Positions 1 through 12,042 of a stretch of 64,000 bases of DNA are shown piece after piece. Where the stretch lies: the NCBI GenBank assembly GCA_024704765.1, contig JAKMXF010000310.1, forward strand, positions 62,001 to 126,000, in the 5' to 3' direction. Source of the DNA: Oopsacas minuta. Taxonomy: Eukaryota > Porifera > Hexactinellida > Lyssacinosida > Leucopsacidae. Position numbers and translations under genes: made by a program. Every line of letters starts with the position of its first letter. Position 1 is the stretch's first letter. The notes under the pieces were generated by a model that made no database searches, was not told where the DNA came from, and was given only the letters and a program-made list of their open reading frames with translations.

Positions 1-3000
1 TCGCGAATACTATACTGAACATTAAGTTAAGCCGGGTATCAGGCTGAATAGCCATTATATGGAAGGCGAATATACTAACAGCTGAGAAGAACACAGCTGT
101 TACTATACTACGTAGCAGAGCATACGCACCTGCTATAAGAGATACAACAGCTGTACCACCGAACACATACATGTCTATCTTCTCAGAGAAATATATCAGG
201 AAAGTATCAACCTGAGGCAGTAGGCCCCATACAGCAGCAGCAGGTAGACACAGGAGAGATACCAGGAGAGAATCTCTAATGAATAGAGTAAGAGAAGGAT
301 TTAGCCAATTGAATCCATATACAATTAGAGTACTGTTTGTTTGTACCGTTAGAATAGCATTGACTATTAGAGCTACAACTGAGAGAGATGAGAAATAGAA
401 TGCTTTAGCCATTGCTAAATACTTGTTATATCCGTGTACTGATGAGGCTGGGTCTGGTACTATAGTACGTAGCAGAGAGAACTGACAAGACGCCATTATA
501 ACACAGAACCATACTACAAACACATGATGGTAGTAATCTATTCTGAGTACAGCTATACCAGTAGCAGATACTGCTACTGAGAGGATTATATAGTATAGCA
601 CGAATATGAGAGATTGATCTCTGTCGAAGTATTTCTCAAGCTGGGTACGTGTTAACCGCATAGGAATGTATAGTCTAGGTAGAATATAGAATCTGTTTAA
701 ATCAGCTCGGTTACTAGCTAGTCTCCTACGAGCAGCTGGAGGTCCGCTAATCTCTATCTCTGAGGTTTCTATTCGTCTAGCAGGACTAGCTGAGGAGCTG
801 TCATGTACAGGCTCCCAGCGCATAGAGGAAGAGCTGGAGTTGGTACTCGTGTCATCACGAGTCCTGTAACTACTAGAACGGGTTGGTCTCCTAGGAACAC
901 GGGGTGGTACTACGTCTACAATGATCCTCTTCTCAGATATCTGTCCCGGTTGATTCCCAAACTTGTAAGCAACAAGTATACTATCAACTACATCTCTGTA
1001 GAAGTGTGTAGCTCCAGGAGTTGCGTCGTCCTGGTTTACTGCGACATGACCACCTTCCTGAAATGAGAAATCTATGAATTTAGCCATCTCCTCGTGTGAC
1101 ATGTGGTTAAGTAGGTCTCTACCTCCATCCTCTAAGTTACTAGCACCTTCACATATTGACACAGCTTGCTCTATTTCAGGAGTTGTAAGTTCAAAATCTA
1201 ACAGAGAGTTTGAAATCTCTGCACCTCCCTCTGTGCTATGCGGCTTTTCACGGATGTGAACTCTTAAGGGGTCTTCTAGATCTTTAGCTAATCCTATTGT
1301 ATCTAAACAGAAATAAAATATTTATCATAAAATTCCTTTGTAATGAACTGGTAACTATAGAATATTCTCCTTGCATTTGTAACTATAAAATATTCTCAGA
1401 GCATTTCCTTTTGACTTAAGTTTGCTTAATTAGTAAAGAACTAAAAACTGTGGAATACACAAGATCTATAAGCGACCCTATAGGTGTAACTAAGGAAATT
1501 TTGGGTGGGCACATGCCCACCTTGGAATTCAAATGCCAAGCCAGATTTGACTCCACCGTAATACAAAGAGTATAGGGCGGGTGAACATGACGTCATCTTT
1601 GCCCACCCTAACACATGAGCCTAGTTGTGTCAATGAGCGACCAGGGTCACGGAGTGACCCTGACTGTAATGTGAGTGAGAAAAATCCAATAAATTGACTT
1701 GGGCTAATTGGCGGAGGCTGTATAATATACAAACAAACCATTAGCAGTATCGTGAAGTAGAGACTCAATATTATCTTTTATCTTAGATAAATCAACTGTA
1801 AAAGAACTCTGATCCAACTGCATCTCACTGAATGTATTGAGTGATTTCGTAGTAGGCATAGAAGCGCTGGGTACATGCATCTCTTCTTGTGACCCACTGT
1901 CTGTTAGTTCCCGCTGAGACTGAGACCGGGAGATCTTTTCTCTGAAGGGAGGAGGCATTTTGTAAGGAGACTCTGTAGCCATGAGCATTCTGAAAGGATT
2001 GGGAGGAGTAGAGGTGGAAGGGGAGCTAGGTTCTTCTAATTCAGAATATTTGGCTCCTGGGGGAGGGAGTTTGACAGGGGTCATGAATTTGTCGTCTGCA
2101 CTCTCGCCTACTGGATCATAAGGGGTTACAAAATCAGATGAATCTTGTCTATTCTCTGTATCGAATGGACCATTAATATCCCAGTTCTTAGGATCACTAG
2201 GCTCTGAGAAGATTGTAAGTTCTATGGAGGGACTCTGTCTGCCTGGGTTTTGTAGACTGGGTGTAGTGGATTTTAGTCTAATACTACTGAGTTCTGAATC
2301 ACTACCTAGATGCTCAGGTAACAGTCTGCCCATCTGTGGTCTGTGTGTGTCATCTGAGGGTTCTGTGTCTGGTACAGTATCATCCTCACTGAACACAGTC
2401 TGCATAGGAATTATAATTAAGCATTATTGCAGTCAACTCCTGTGATATCGTAATACCCACTTATGTATATCGAATTCTGAAAATTGCAAAAATATGGTAC
2501 CGAACCGGAACCGTCAAAGTAACATAATTTTATTGGTTATATCGACTCCGCTTATATTAGGGTGACCAGCATGTTTAGGTATAAATCCTGTACATTTGAG
2601 CATTTTCACCAGAAATTTCCTGGACTTTCCTGTACTCAATTTCAAAATCCTAGACAAGATCTTTGATATTAATATTATTTGACTAATTACACTGGACAAC
2701 ATTTTACAACTTATTTTTTATTCCTTGCTCGTTTCAAGTTTACCTAGACTAATATGGCCATGCTGAATCCAAATCTGGCCTTAGATTTTTTCTAACACGT
2801 CACGTTTTTGAGATATGACATATGCACACAACAACCCGTAATAGTCATTTTGGCTAATTTTGGCTGTGCAGAACAAAACATTACATGTAATAAACACAGT
2901 AATTGCTAGTGAAAATAACAGAATTATCATTTTGCACAATTTAACACAACCCAGGATGATTAAACCAGACAAAAATAACATTGTATCCTCTCAAAAGTGC

Positions 3001-4688
3001 TTTATACACTTGCTCTTTCGAGCATGTTCAGTGTCAGTTTCACGCTGGAGAAACCAGCAGTAGTCCCCCATCATGTTTGGGTTAAATCGACCTCTATACC
3101 GCGATTCCATCACGGTATAGAGTTCGAAAATCCAGCAATATTTGTTGTGCAAAAATAACAATCTGACGTATGGTTTTTAGGTTCTCGCCAAATCATAGGT
3201 ACCGCAAATGGCATGGATTTCTTCTTTCCATTAAGCCATTGGATTAGACTGGCATAGCAGACGGTACAGCAGATGTGAGGTGCCCAGTTCTTGTCTTGGT
3301 CACCAACTTTGCAACCAAAGTAATACTTGTAGCCAATCTTGACACGATTGGCAATATTTCTTCGCTGGGGCTTCGGCGCAAATTTTCCACAAATATAGCA
3401 GAAGTTATCTGGGTGGTTCGTGCATTGTCTTCTGCTCGTATTCATTGTAAACAAAAAGCTTAAATACACAATCAGTTACAAACTAAAAATTCTGCAAAAC
3501 AGTAATATTGTTGGTTTATCGATACAGTCTACAATCCACCCGCAGGTAGGCTAAATAACCCCTCCTTATAGCCATGGCCAAGAACACTCAAGAATGCATT
3601 AATTGTCAAAAGATAGAACATTACATTTACAAAATAATATTAATATTAACCGTACATAATATGCATTGTTGACCAACAATTCGCTGGGAAAGAAAATTGT
3701 ACAATAGGCCTAACTTGTACTGTATAGTACCTTATAATATAGTGCCAATCAATGCAAAATCCGAATTTCGTGAATTTTCATATCTTGAAATCCTGACGTG
3801 ATAGACCAATTCTGATTTCAGATTTGGAATCAACATCCCAAAGTTAGTCTAGGTAATATATTTTCATTTGAGGAATAAATTTGATGTTGCCCAGTGTTAT
3901 GTATATAACTATAAATGACTGTTGAATTTGTAATAGAAATAGCTTGAAACCTCATTTAACATGGTTACCGCTGGTATTGATAGCCAGTTTAAGAATATTA
4001 ATATCATTCTATTCAAATTAGTAATCTCGAGAATCCTGTACATTTGTATTAAAATCCTGAACAATGGTCACCCTAGCTTATATAGAGGTATTTTCGCAGT
4101 CCCTTGAGCTCCCATTGAACGGGAGTTGACTGTAAATCAATTATTTAAGAATTTGATTAAAACAAGAGGACAATAATTCCTCGTGATATTACTATTTGAG
4201 TAATTTCCGTCGACAAATACTGTTCACGATAATATATATATTGTGTTAATTATTCTAACCTCTCTCCTGTTATCCTCAACGTCTGCTCCCTGCTGACTAA
4301 CACCTGTCAGTTTGTTCTTAGCTTCCTGCTCTCTCTTCAATCTATTCAACTGGTTCTGTTTCTTCTGTTTATGTGCATCTTCTCTATCAAATATCCTATG
4401 TAGTCTGAAGTTAGTAACCTTTAACCCAGTAAAGAATGTACCTACTATTACAGCGTATAGAGTCCAATAAGCAGCTGATGCAGTAGACTCAGGCTGAAAG
4501 AAGAATAGCAAGTAGTATAGAGAGAGAGGAGATAGGAATAAACACATCCATATTAGAGATAGTGTTAGATTAGGATATACACCGTCTTTATATCTGATTA
4601 GATATCCACCTGTCAGGGCAGATAAGGGTCCGTAGTACAGATGTCTGAAGAATCGCTTTGCACGGTTACGACACGACATGGAACACAT
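1..4688 (-). CDS. PCNX: Pecanex-like multipass membrane protein, 5' part (3' end lies off the window)
   Basis: Three exons are visible on the minus strand: 4260-4688 (start codon at 4688), 1739-2399 and 1-1302, joined by GT-AG introns with matching phase (0, then 1). Exon 1 encodes a short cytosolic start, an S/A-L-x-G-G-x block, two hydrophobic segments and a K-x-x-N-[FY]-R-L-H-R sequence typical of the pecanex N-terminus. Exon 2 is a Ser/Pro-rich, presumably disordered stretch. Exon 3 continues through another Ser-rich stretch into a series of hydrophobic helices, including a LASNRADLNRFYILPRLY-like entry and an S-C-Q-x-S-L-L-R motif that match the pecanex core. The disordered N-terminal part is much shorter than in human PCNX1. 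Pecanex proteins are ER/Golgi-associated multipass proteins linked to Notch signalling in flies. The remainder of the gene runs beyond position 1. Confidence in the family is high, in exact exon edges good. Confidence 0.88.
2558..4075. mobile_element. hAT-type transposon in a pecanex intron, with exact 8-bp target duplication
   Basis: The ends read TAGGGTGACCA at 2558 and its reverse complement TGGTCACCCTA ending at 4075. They are flanked by identical GCTTATAT copies at 2550-2557 and 4076-4083. The 8 bp duplication and the TAGGGTGACC end are typical of the hAT superfamily. Just inside the ends both sides carry a CCTGTACATTTG block in inverted orientation. No hAT transposase is visible inside; instead the element carries a broken copy of an uncharacterised zinc-module ORF (see 2991-3445). 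Confidence 0.85.
2991..3445 (-). pseudogene. Internally deleted copy 1 of an uncharacterised zinc-module transposon protein
   Basis: From the ATG at 3445 the minus strand encodes an N-terminal module with spaced Cys pairs: F-C-Y-I-C-G, G-D-Q-D-K-x-W-A-P-H-x-C-C-x-x-C, M-P-F-A-V-P-M-I-W-R-E-P and D-C-Y-F-C. It stops at 3110. A second minus-strand stretch at about 2991-3076 encodes D-Y-C-W-x-L-x-R and a K-x-K-x-x-K-x-F end, which is the C-terminus of the same protein family. The long middle is missing. The same family appears at 16382-17136. As I recall, this family is widespread as unnamed proteins in invertebrate genomes; its function is not known to me. Confidence 0.65.
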
Positions 4689-4767
4689 CCTATAGCTAAT
4701 TAACTACTTTACAAAACTAATATTATGTAAGTAACTGTGGTAATTATTAAATATAAATAAATACACT

Positions 4768-4911
4768 AAACTCCAGTTAGATCGAAGCTCAATTGACTGC
4801 GATAAATACTTCGGTATAACTGATAATATTCGCTTACTCATACCGAATACGTATATTGAACTATTCGGTTGCTTCGTTATAAGTGAGTATTTCGGTTGGA
4901 GTTGACTGTAT
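4768..4911. repeat. Short inverted-repeat element (MITE-like)
   Basis: The stretch opens with ACTCCAGTT and closes with TTGGAGTTGACTG. It contains paired TTCGGTATAA / TTATAAGTGAG-type arms and has no coding potential. It lies in the 300 bp gap between pecanex exon 1 and TIMM22. Ends of the form CAACTCC...GGAGTTGACTG recur at other places in the window (for example near 10065-10198), suggesting a family of Tc1/mariner-related MITEs. Confidence 0.45.
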
Positions 4912-4990
4912 TACGTATTTGTAAACAGATATGCAGATACTTTGATGAAATTAACCAATTTAATAGCCAGATCAATATTTAATAAGTGAG

Positions 4991-5596
4991 CTATGAAAAC
5001 CTCCAGAAATAGTCTAATGCAAGAGAGAATCCCGCTACCCCTGCACAGCCCCCTAGACCTGCCATGCCTCCAGCCCTGAGTCCAATTGCTCCCCCAGTTA
5101 AGCAGCCAGCCATTGCAGTATTCATCAAGTCAGTAGATGCCCTTTGATACTCTAGCATACACTCAATAGCCATAAACAACATGCCAAACGAACCGAAATT
5201 TCTACCGTATGAACCTGCTCGTGACTTCATAAATGAAAGGACGTCGCGTGTAGATTTCAGTTGCTTCGTGCCAAGGAGATCAGCCCCGCTTATTGAAGGG
5301 TCCATTCCAGCAGTGAGAAGACCGAATGCAACTCCCAGACCCCACCCAGCTACACCGCTGACTAGTGCTTTGGTAGCACAGCTGTCCATGGCAGATTCTA
5401 TCCATTTCACTTCTATAGACTTATTCTGTATCAGGTTACCTAGTCCGAGAGGGTTTGTGTAAGTGAGGGAGGGAGCGATATCTTGTATATGCTTCATTGC
5501 AGAAACGGGGTCAAAAGGTCGAAGGATAGAACCAGGAACAGCTGCAGTGTGTGAATTAGTATCGCTATTAGCAGTCTTAGTCACATCAGATGACAT
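4991..5596 (-). CDS. TIMM22: Mitochondrial inner-membrane translocase subunit Tim22
   Basis: A single-exon ORF of 201 residues. TIM22 forms the channel of the carrier translocase, which inserts multipass carriers into the inner mitochondrial membrane. The protein shows the family layout: a soluble N-terminus, a first hydrophobic segment rich in small residues (about residues 78-97), then S-F-x-x-Y-G-x-N-F-G-x-F-G (with K-S-R-A upstream), a second hydrophobic segment, and a Gly-rich C-terminal pair of helices (T-G-G-A-I-G-L-R-A-G) ending in F-S-L-A-L-D-Y-F. The length matches the family (about 190-200 residues). It lies about 300 bp from pecanex exon 1 on the same strand. The start at 5596 gives a plausible complete N-terminus. 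Confidence 0.9.
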   Translation of the reverse strand: MSSDVTKTANSDTNSHTAAVPGSILRPFDPVSAMKHIQDIAPSLTYTNPLGLGNLIQNKSIEVKWIESAMDSCATKALVSGVAGWGLGVAFGLLTAGMDPSISGADLLGTKQLKSTRDVLSFMKSRAGSYGRNFGSFGMLFMAIECMLEYQRASTDLMNTAMAGCLTGGAIGLRAGGMAGLGGCAGVAGFSLALDYFWRFS

Positions 5597-6244
5597 CTTA
5601 AATTAGGTTATATAATATATACCATAGGTAATGTAGGATTGAGGACTACTATACCACATTACTTACTGCAAAATTAGAACATTTACAGTCCATATAAGAA
5701 TTGCGTCCAGTAAATTACAGTATTACAGTAATGAATAACGAAATAAATACTATTGCGCCTTTATGTTTAGTATATATCCTATTACTCGCTATTAGACATC
5801 TATTTCATTCCAAAAACTAGCTAAGCAAATCTCAAAGATAGATTTATACAAAAGTTGGTACTAATGTATACTTCTGTTGTGCATATGTTCGTCCCTTTAC
5901 TCACTTGAATATCACACAAATAGAATAGAAGCAATTTCATACGAATTGATAGAATAAAGTAATATATTATCTGTGTATATGTATGAAGGATGAAAATAGA
6001 ATAAATACAAAGACAACACAACACAACATAACAATCAAACATAACAGATAAGAACTTCCACTCAGAGAACATGCAATGATTAATTCTTGTCAGCTCTAAA
6101 TGCGGACTCTCAATTCCATTCACAATTACAAACTTAGTATAAATAGACAAATTACAATTATTAGTACAAAAGTATTAATCAGCTGTGAGTAGACAATGAC
6201 AGGTTATAAACCGTTGTTAGACAGGGGAGCCGCACAAGGACAGA
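5597..6244. other. Gap between TIMM22 and ENSA; nothing recognised
   Basis: AT-rich sequence with one minus-strand open stretch (5821-6150) of low-complexity, Tyr/Ile-rich composition that looks non-coding. It presumably contains the TIMM22 promoter near 5600 and the ENSA 3' untranslated region. Confidence 0.4.
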
Positions 6245-6811
6245 TCATACCATATCGTCTGTATCAGCCTCAGGTGGGGGAGAGGAGACTAGCGTAGAGA
6301 TAGCAGGAGGGGAAGCAGGGGTCTCCATCGTGACTGTGTGAGGAGCTCGTTCTTGGAACTGCATATGTGCTGGCATGTGGTGACGCGTGAGAGGATTAGC
6401 AGGAGGGTTGGTTGCCATGGGAGAGATGTCTCGGTGTGGTTCTGATGAATGTGTAGTTACTGTGAGTCCTGGAGCAGATACAAGATTAGATTTCTTAGGA
6501 GAGGTAATGGGGATAGGTACCTTTTGAGATGTCTTCCTTACGGGTATCTTATCGACAGTAGCGACCTCAGTTCCTACATCTAGAAGGGAGGGTGGTTGTG
6601 AGTGCATACCCGGGATCTTTTTCTTCTTCATGACGTAATCACCTGAATCGAAATACTGCTTGCCTCCCTGACTAGATACTTTACGTCTCAGGAGATCTTT
6701 ATTAGATAGCAGAGTATTGGGGTATTTTGATTTGAATTCTGCTTCAGCCTGGCCATTAGCTCCCTGTCCTATCAGCTGGGGTTTTTGTATAAATTTGCCT
6801 TGCACTGACAT
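6245..6811 (-). CDS. ENSA: Alpha-endosulfine / ARPP19 family PP2A-B55 inhibitor
   Basis: A single-exon ORF of 188 residues. The family signature F-D-S-G-D-Y is at residues 54-59, preceded by an E-x-x-F-K-x-K-Y-P motif (residues 25-31) and an L-L-R-R-K stretch. In the family, Greatwall kinase phosphorylates the Ser of this motif (here Ser56), and the phosphoprotein then inhibits PP2A-B55 to permit mitotic entry. The C-terminal 120 residues are Pro/Ser/Thr-rich and longer than in vertebrate ENSA (about 121 residues in total). An R-K-T-S sequence near residue 93 could be a basophilic kinase site comparable to the C-terminal PKA site of the family. The core motif makes the family call firm; whether it is ENSA or ARPP19 is not meaningful outside vertebrates. 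Confidence 0.88.
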   Translation of the reverse strand: MSVQGKFIQKPQLIGQGANGQAEAEFKSKYPNTLLSNKDLLRRKVSSQGGKQYFDSGDYVMKKKKIPGMHSQPPSLLDVGTEVATVDKIPVRKTSQKVPIPITSPKKSNLVSAPGLTVTTHSSEPHRDISPMATNPPANPLTRHHMPAHMQFQERAPHTVTMETPASPPAISTLVSSPPPEADTDDMV

Positions 6812-7536
6812 TTCAAACAGAATACTATTCTTTATATAAACTCGTTGTAAATGAATATTATCTAACTAGCTAGAACAGGTTTATAATTATGTGAATATTA
6901 ATATTTGGGTACTAAGGGTATAACGATTCTACTTATGATTCATGCATACACATATTATCGGAAATATATCACGAGATAAATAGCTCTCTACAAGTAGTAA
7001 TGGTATTCCAATACTCGTACATTTATTAGAGAAATCATTTCCAGAGTATGTACTTATTTGCAAATCAAGAATGAACATCATTCAAGTCTAATAGCAGAAT
7101 AGAAACACTCTTTTATATGTTGAATGTCTAAAAATCAATCGAAGCTACAGGCGTTTACTAATAATAAGGACGATAGTAACAATTACGATACATTAGTAGT
7201 ACAGCAAATTAATCATACTTGTCAACTTCCTGTTTTGGCGGACGGCTCACTTTTTGTGAAATACTCATATTATGTGGCTTATGTATATGTATATGTAGTA
7301 ATTGTTGTATCACTTCTTAGTTCGTACTTCAGAGTCTGTCGCGGCCGATAGACTAATTTGTCTAGTCTCGTTAATAAGCCCAATTTCCCGCTAAAATACA
7401 AGCGTCTATACGCTATTTGCTCTACTCTCATTGCACTCATATTTTTCTAACATAATTGATCTCAAGCAACCAGTGTTTTATCTATCCACCCCTCAGAGGG
7501 ATAAGCCCCCTTAAAATGAATTATAAAAGAAAACAC
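6812..7536. other. Intergenic stretch upstream of ENSA; no gene supported
   Basis: This AT-rich stretch holds the ENSA promoter side. One small plus-strand open frame (7124-7351) has a Tyr/Val-rich tail and no recognisable domain; I treat it as non-coding. The stretch ends at the target duplication of the hAT element that starts at 7545. Confidence 0.4.
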
Positions 7537-7703
7537 TCTTGGACCAGGCTTGCCGTGGATGAGAAAATCCCATCCATATCCATATCCATATCCATGTCAT
7601 TTTTGCGTGGATATCCATGAATACTTCAAAGACCTAGAACATCTTGTCTATAATGGCCATTCAAGGCTAGTAGTGACTATTATGTACAGGTAACCGCTAT
7701 GTA

Positions 7704-7951
7704 CACTGCCTGGTCAAAAGTATTGGAACACTGTTTACAACTTGTGCACAAGTGGCATTAGATGAGAATATGTTGAAAGATTCTATGGATATTGCAGAAA
7801 GTAGAACAATAGCTTGTTATCATTCGTTTTACGATATATTAATGTTCAACAGTTTTTGAAATCATCTTTAGCTTATACAACTATGGTAGCATACCCTTTG
7901 TTTCAGGTATTAATTGTGGCAGGGTGTTCCAATACTTTTGGCCAGGCAGTG
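7704..7951. mobile_element. Tc1/mariner-type MITE nested in the hAT element
   Basis: The ends are CACTGCCTGGTCAAAAGTAT at 7704 and the inverted counterpart ATACTTTTGGCCAGGCAGTG ending at 7951, differing at one position. TA dinucleotides lie directly outside both ends (7702-7703 and 7952-7953), as expected for Tc1/mariner target duplication. No ORF is present. Confidence 0.85.
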
Positions 7952-8008
7952 TAGATGTAGATTACTAATGAGAATCTATTCATATACTAAACGTTATATA
8001 CTGAAGCT

Positions 8009-8428
8009 CTAGATATTATGTAAACTGTCATTCATAAACTCTTCGATATCACTATCGTCTTCAAATGACAGGGACATGGGCTCATTGTTGATGACCATCG
8101 CAACTTCCTTTGGTTCGATTACAATTCCCAGCTTCTTGATTATTGTGATATACATTTTCTGGTATCTGATGTATACTAATTTCTTCATGACCGCCGGTGA
8201 CATTCTCTTTCTCATTTTTGGAAGTAGGTTGCCGGCCTGGCTGAACAACCTCTCCACGGCTGCAGAAGATATTGGTGCCGAGAAAATTATCTTTGCACAG
8301 GTGCGCAGACGTGTTAAGACACTGTACCGCCAAAACTGAGTTGGATCTTTCATTGGTACCCGGGTGTCTCTGAATTCTTGGAGCTCTATACCAAGAGTAG
8401 TAGCCTTTTGCCTTTTGGCTAGCAACAC
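8009..8428 (-). pseudogene. hAT transposase C-terminal dimerisation fragment
   Basis: The minus-strand frame carries the hallmark hAT C-terminal sequence: F-W-x-x, then I-x-S-A-P-I-S-S-A-A-V-E-R-L-F-S-Q-A-G, and K-M-R-K-R-M-S-P. This is the end of the RNase H-like fold that contains the last catalytic Glu (E of V-E-R). The upstream two thirds of the transposase are absent, and the space is taken up by a MITE and AT-rich sequence, so the element is non-autonomous. Confidence 0.85.
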
Positions 8429-9309
8429 CAGAATTCACGAGTGAAAGGATGAATAGCAGTAGCAATAATTGCATCATAATTGCACAGTAATTGGTTACCT
8501 TTCACTAACATAGATCTTGAAAGAATTCAAAACTTTACATGAAATCTGGCACTATTCGTGACACAACAATTGCTGACATTACAATAATTGGCTACCTACA
8601 CGACTTCACCGATCTTACCGATAATAACTAATTTTCCATCATAATCGATTCTCAATTGGGAAATCAAATAACTTCATAATTTGATATTCATACGGTATGA
8701 AATAATAATCGTGTGGTGCTGGTTAGTTACATGTAATACACCAGCTTAGCTGATGGGGCTAATTGATGGGGCCGACAAAATTTAGATGGGGCGCTAGCCC
8801 CATCTAACCCCATGCTAGAGCCGCCACTGAACAACACCAGTAAGTGTACTTAGTAATATTGTTAATTTAATTATAACAGCATCCCTATTATTGAATATCC
8901 TATGGATATCCATATCCACGGCAAGCCTGCTCTTGGACAATTCAGTATTTTTCTAAAATCATTTCCTCTAATGTCATAATGCTTATGGTTATACTGAACA
9001 GGGAAATATGATAAAATATATATAAGGAAAGACTTGATAGATATACGTATGTACATAAGTAGTTAGATAGAGAAAAAAACAAATGAAAAAATCAGAATAG
9101 AAAATATAATTTCTATTTTGGATTAAAGCAAATCAAGTAACTCAAATTCGTATTTCTATAAATACGCTGGGCCATTCAAAATACTAATAATGTAAAAAGT
9201 ATATACAAATAGAAATATGAACATTTAATAAGTGATATCGGTTGATCTAATATTAACATTTAACAAGACAAATTTGAAAGGGTACAAACCTTATCGACGA
9301 TATAAAAAA

Positions 9310-12042
9310 TCAAGAATCTGCTATCACTTTTTTGATAGCTTCAAAGCATCTCAGCCTGTCTGGCATATAAACAGGCTCTTGTATGTGAGGGAATGGAGTA
9401 TCCCAGCCGCATACCCTCTGTATAGGAGCTTCAAGAGATAAGAAGCAGGCCTCTTGCACTGTACTAGCTATTTCACCAGCAAATCCACCTGTCAACGGGG
9501 CTTCATGCGATATTATTAACCTGCCAGTACTGCGTACAGATTTGAAAATAGTCTCAGTATCCCATGGGAGAATTGTTTGTAAGTCTATCACTTCACATTC
9601 TACGTCTAAATGAATAATATGAGTTGGTGAATAAACCAATACATATATATACACTAGAATATTTAATTAATGCTAATGGAATGGAGGGAATGTGAACTTT
9701 GTATTAAGCCGGAGTTACCAGGTTATAAATCTATAAAAATGTATTAATTCTAAAGGAAAGGTCTGAAAGAAGAACGTAATTCAGTGAAAGTTCAATAATA
9801 AATTGTGAGTATTCTTGGTATTCAATCGTCATCAGTTTACGTGATGCTGTGTTAATCCCATCTGTATGTGTACTACTGAACTTGTAGTTCATTGGCAGCT
9901 GGCTAAATTAGAAACGAACACATTTATCGAATTATCATTGGGATAAAATAATCGATGCTATTGTAAATTATATTTGTGTTACCTAGCAATATAACAATAA
10001 ACCTCAATGCTGTCTTAATTCATCCCACATTTCTCAACAATCTCATTACGAAAAATACTATATATTCAACTCCCGTTATACCGAAACTCGATGGACCGCG
10101 ATAGTTACTTTCATATAAGCGATGAAATGTATTACTTTGACGGTTTGTGATTATATTTGTACAATTTCAGACTTCGATATGACGGGAGCCGACTGTAGAA
10201 AGAGAATGGGAAGTCTGACATTTCGTTTGCATGGCATTCCACTAATCCATGGTTAGCCCCCAAAGAACTAGATGAGTGCCTCTAAATGACCTGATTTAAC
10301 ATATGTATTGAACGAAATGTCCGTTTCCCTAATGTAAACCTGTACCTAATTGGTCTCTGGCCATATCAGCTGCATCTAACATAGTGTGTAACTGACGTCC
10401 CCATGCTACTAGCGTAACATCCCTCCCCTGCCTCACCACCTCAGCTTCTCCGAGAGGAATCCTCCAGTCCCCGATCGGTATCATGTCTGTTGCTGCTCTA
10501 TATAGACGTTTAGGTTCAAAGAAGAAAACAGGATTATCATCAGCGAAACTAGACAGTAGTAATCCTTTAGCTTGAAGGGGACCACGTGGGATAACTACCT
10601 AACATATAAAGTGTATTTATATTATGTATAGTAAGTAATAGTATTCAGTATTCACTCGGTTATGTGAACAACTTTATCTTTGAATTTCAAGTTTATTGTT
10701 CGGAAAAGTGAATTTTTCGCTGAACAGAAATACTGTATTTGATATATGAAAATGTGGACTTAAAATTTCGAATATTTGACTACATTTGTATGCCAGTGAG
10801 CTAACATACGTAACTACATGATCCGTAAAACTATTACTAATTTGAACAATTACACAAACGAAATATGCATCATGCAAGGTGTCGGATAATCGAGGGTCTA
10901 TTGTAGTTAGTTAATCCCTACCTTGAGGCCTGCTGTATGAGCGAAGTAAGCCTCAGGGCTCTGAGAGTGGTAATGAGCGCCATGACCAACAGCCCCGTAT
11001 GGAGCACGTACTACTAGCTTACCACAGTCAAATTGACCTCCAGAGCGATATCTGAACTTAGAAGCCTCATTCACGATCTGATCAAATCCTGGAAATATGT
11101 AATCAGCGAATTGTATCTCTGCCATAGCAGTGCTCCCTCCAGCTGCTACTCCTATACCAAATGCTATTATACCCTGCTCACTGAGAGGAGTGTTAAATAC
11201 GCGATCTTTCCCATACTTGTCTCTCAGCCCTAGAGTACATCTACAAACATGTTATACAAATACATTACTAGTAGTAATTTCTAGGGATGTTCGGGCTCAA
11301 TCCAGATCACGTTCTAACCAACAGGTTGATAACCAGAGGTACTGGCAAACAATTCATTATGTTTCGACGAAGATAGAGACTTTGGGTCTGTCACGAAAAT
11401 TTTGTGAAATTCCTGGAAAAAGGTCCTAACCGTGGATAGAATTCCATTTCTTTTGGTCTTGAAATTAATCACAAAGCGAACAAGCAAAACTATTGTATAC
11501 CACATGATATAGTTAATCATAACATATAGTTGTCAAGTCTCACGGATTTCCACCAAGTCTCGCTTTAACATTTACATTTTCATTTTAAAATTCTTTAAAA
11601 CTTAATAGTATAACCGTAAAATGAACATGAAATGAATGGTGATAGGTCATTATTGCAGGTAAAAATCGTATTAGTTTTCCACATTTTTCAGATTTTTCAA
11701 AATAATCAATACTAACGATAATCTTTACCTATCTCACGGATAGAAAATTTCAAAAGTTGACAACTATGTATTAAGTAATTGTAACTACCTAAACACGCCA
11801 CCAAATGCGACATCCTCTCCAAACACTATCATGCTGGGATCACGTTCCATCGCTATATCCATAGTGTGACTGAGGGATTGTACTAGATTCATCTCTTTAG
11901 TCTCTCCAGCATCTTTTGGGGGAACACTCTTATGGAAATTCAGATCTGTACTAGCTGAGCAGATTTGAATAATTAAGGGTCGTAACTGGTCAAGTTTGTA
12001 GAATTTAGACACGTACTTGAGAGAAGATGTCAGTCGCTGCAT
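9310..12042 (-). CDS. BCKDHB: Branched-chain 2-oxoacid dehydrogenase E1 beta subunit, mitochondrial
   Basis: Four exons give a 373-residue protein: 11789-12042 (ATG at 12042), 10922-11240, 10346-10598 and 9310-9605, all with GT-AG borders and compatible phases (the exon total of 1,122 bp divides by three). The N-terminus M-Q-R-L-T-S-S-L-K is basic and Ser-rich, as expected for a mitochondrial presequence. Family landmarks in order are [19 protein letters not shown]-x-D-R-V-F-N-T-P-L, [13 protein letters not shown][11 protein letters not shown], [26 protein letters not shown] and [11 protein letters not shown]. With E1 alpha it decarboxylates branched-chain 2-oxoacids (Val, Leu, Ile breakdown) using thiamine diphosphate. 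The gene looks complete. Confidence 0.95.

Larger units (their letters stand above)
7545..8929. mobile_element. hAT-type transposon with decayed transposase and a nested MITE
   Basis: The element begins CAGGCTTGCCGTGGAT at 7545 and ends with the exact reverse complement ATCCACGGCAAGCCTG at 8929. Both ends continue into CCATATCC-type subterminal repeats. A direct CTCTTGGAC lies immediately outside each end (7536-7544 and 8930-8938). One base more than the usual hAT 8-bp duplication matches, perhaps by chance. It contains a hAT dimerisation-domain fragment on the minus strand and a nested 248 bp Tc1-type MITE at 7704-7951. Confidence 0.88.

Noticed and set aside
803-1259. Plus-strand open frames opposite the pecanex exon
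   Set aside because: They are shadows: the minus strand is continuously open and gives pecanex-like membrane segments in this interval.
8751-8830. GGGGCTAGCGCC-type repeats and a GCCGCCACTG end as another hAT element
   Set aside because: Only one end-like sequence is visible within the larger hAT element; no partner end or duplication was found.
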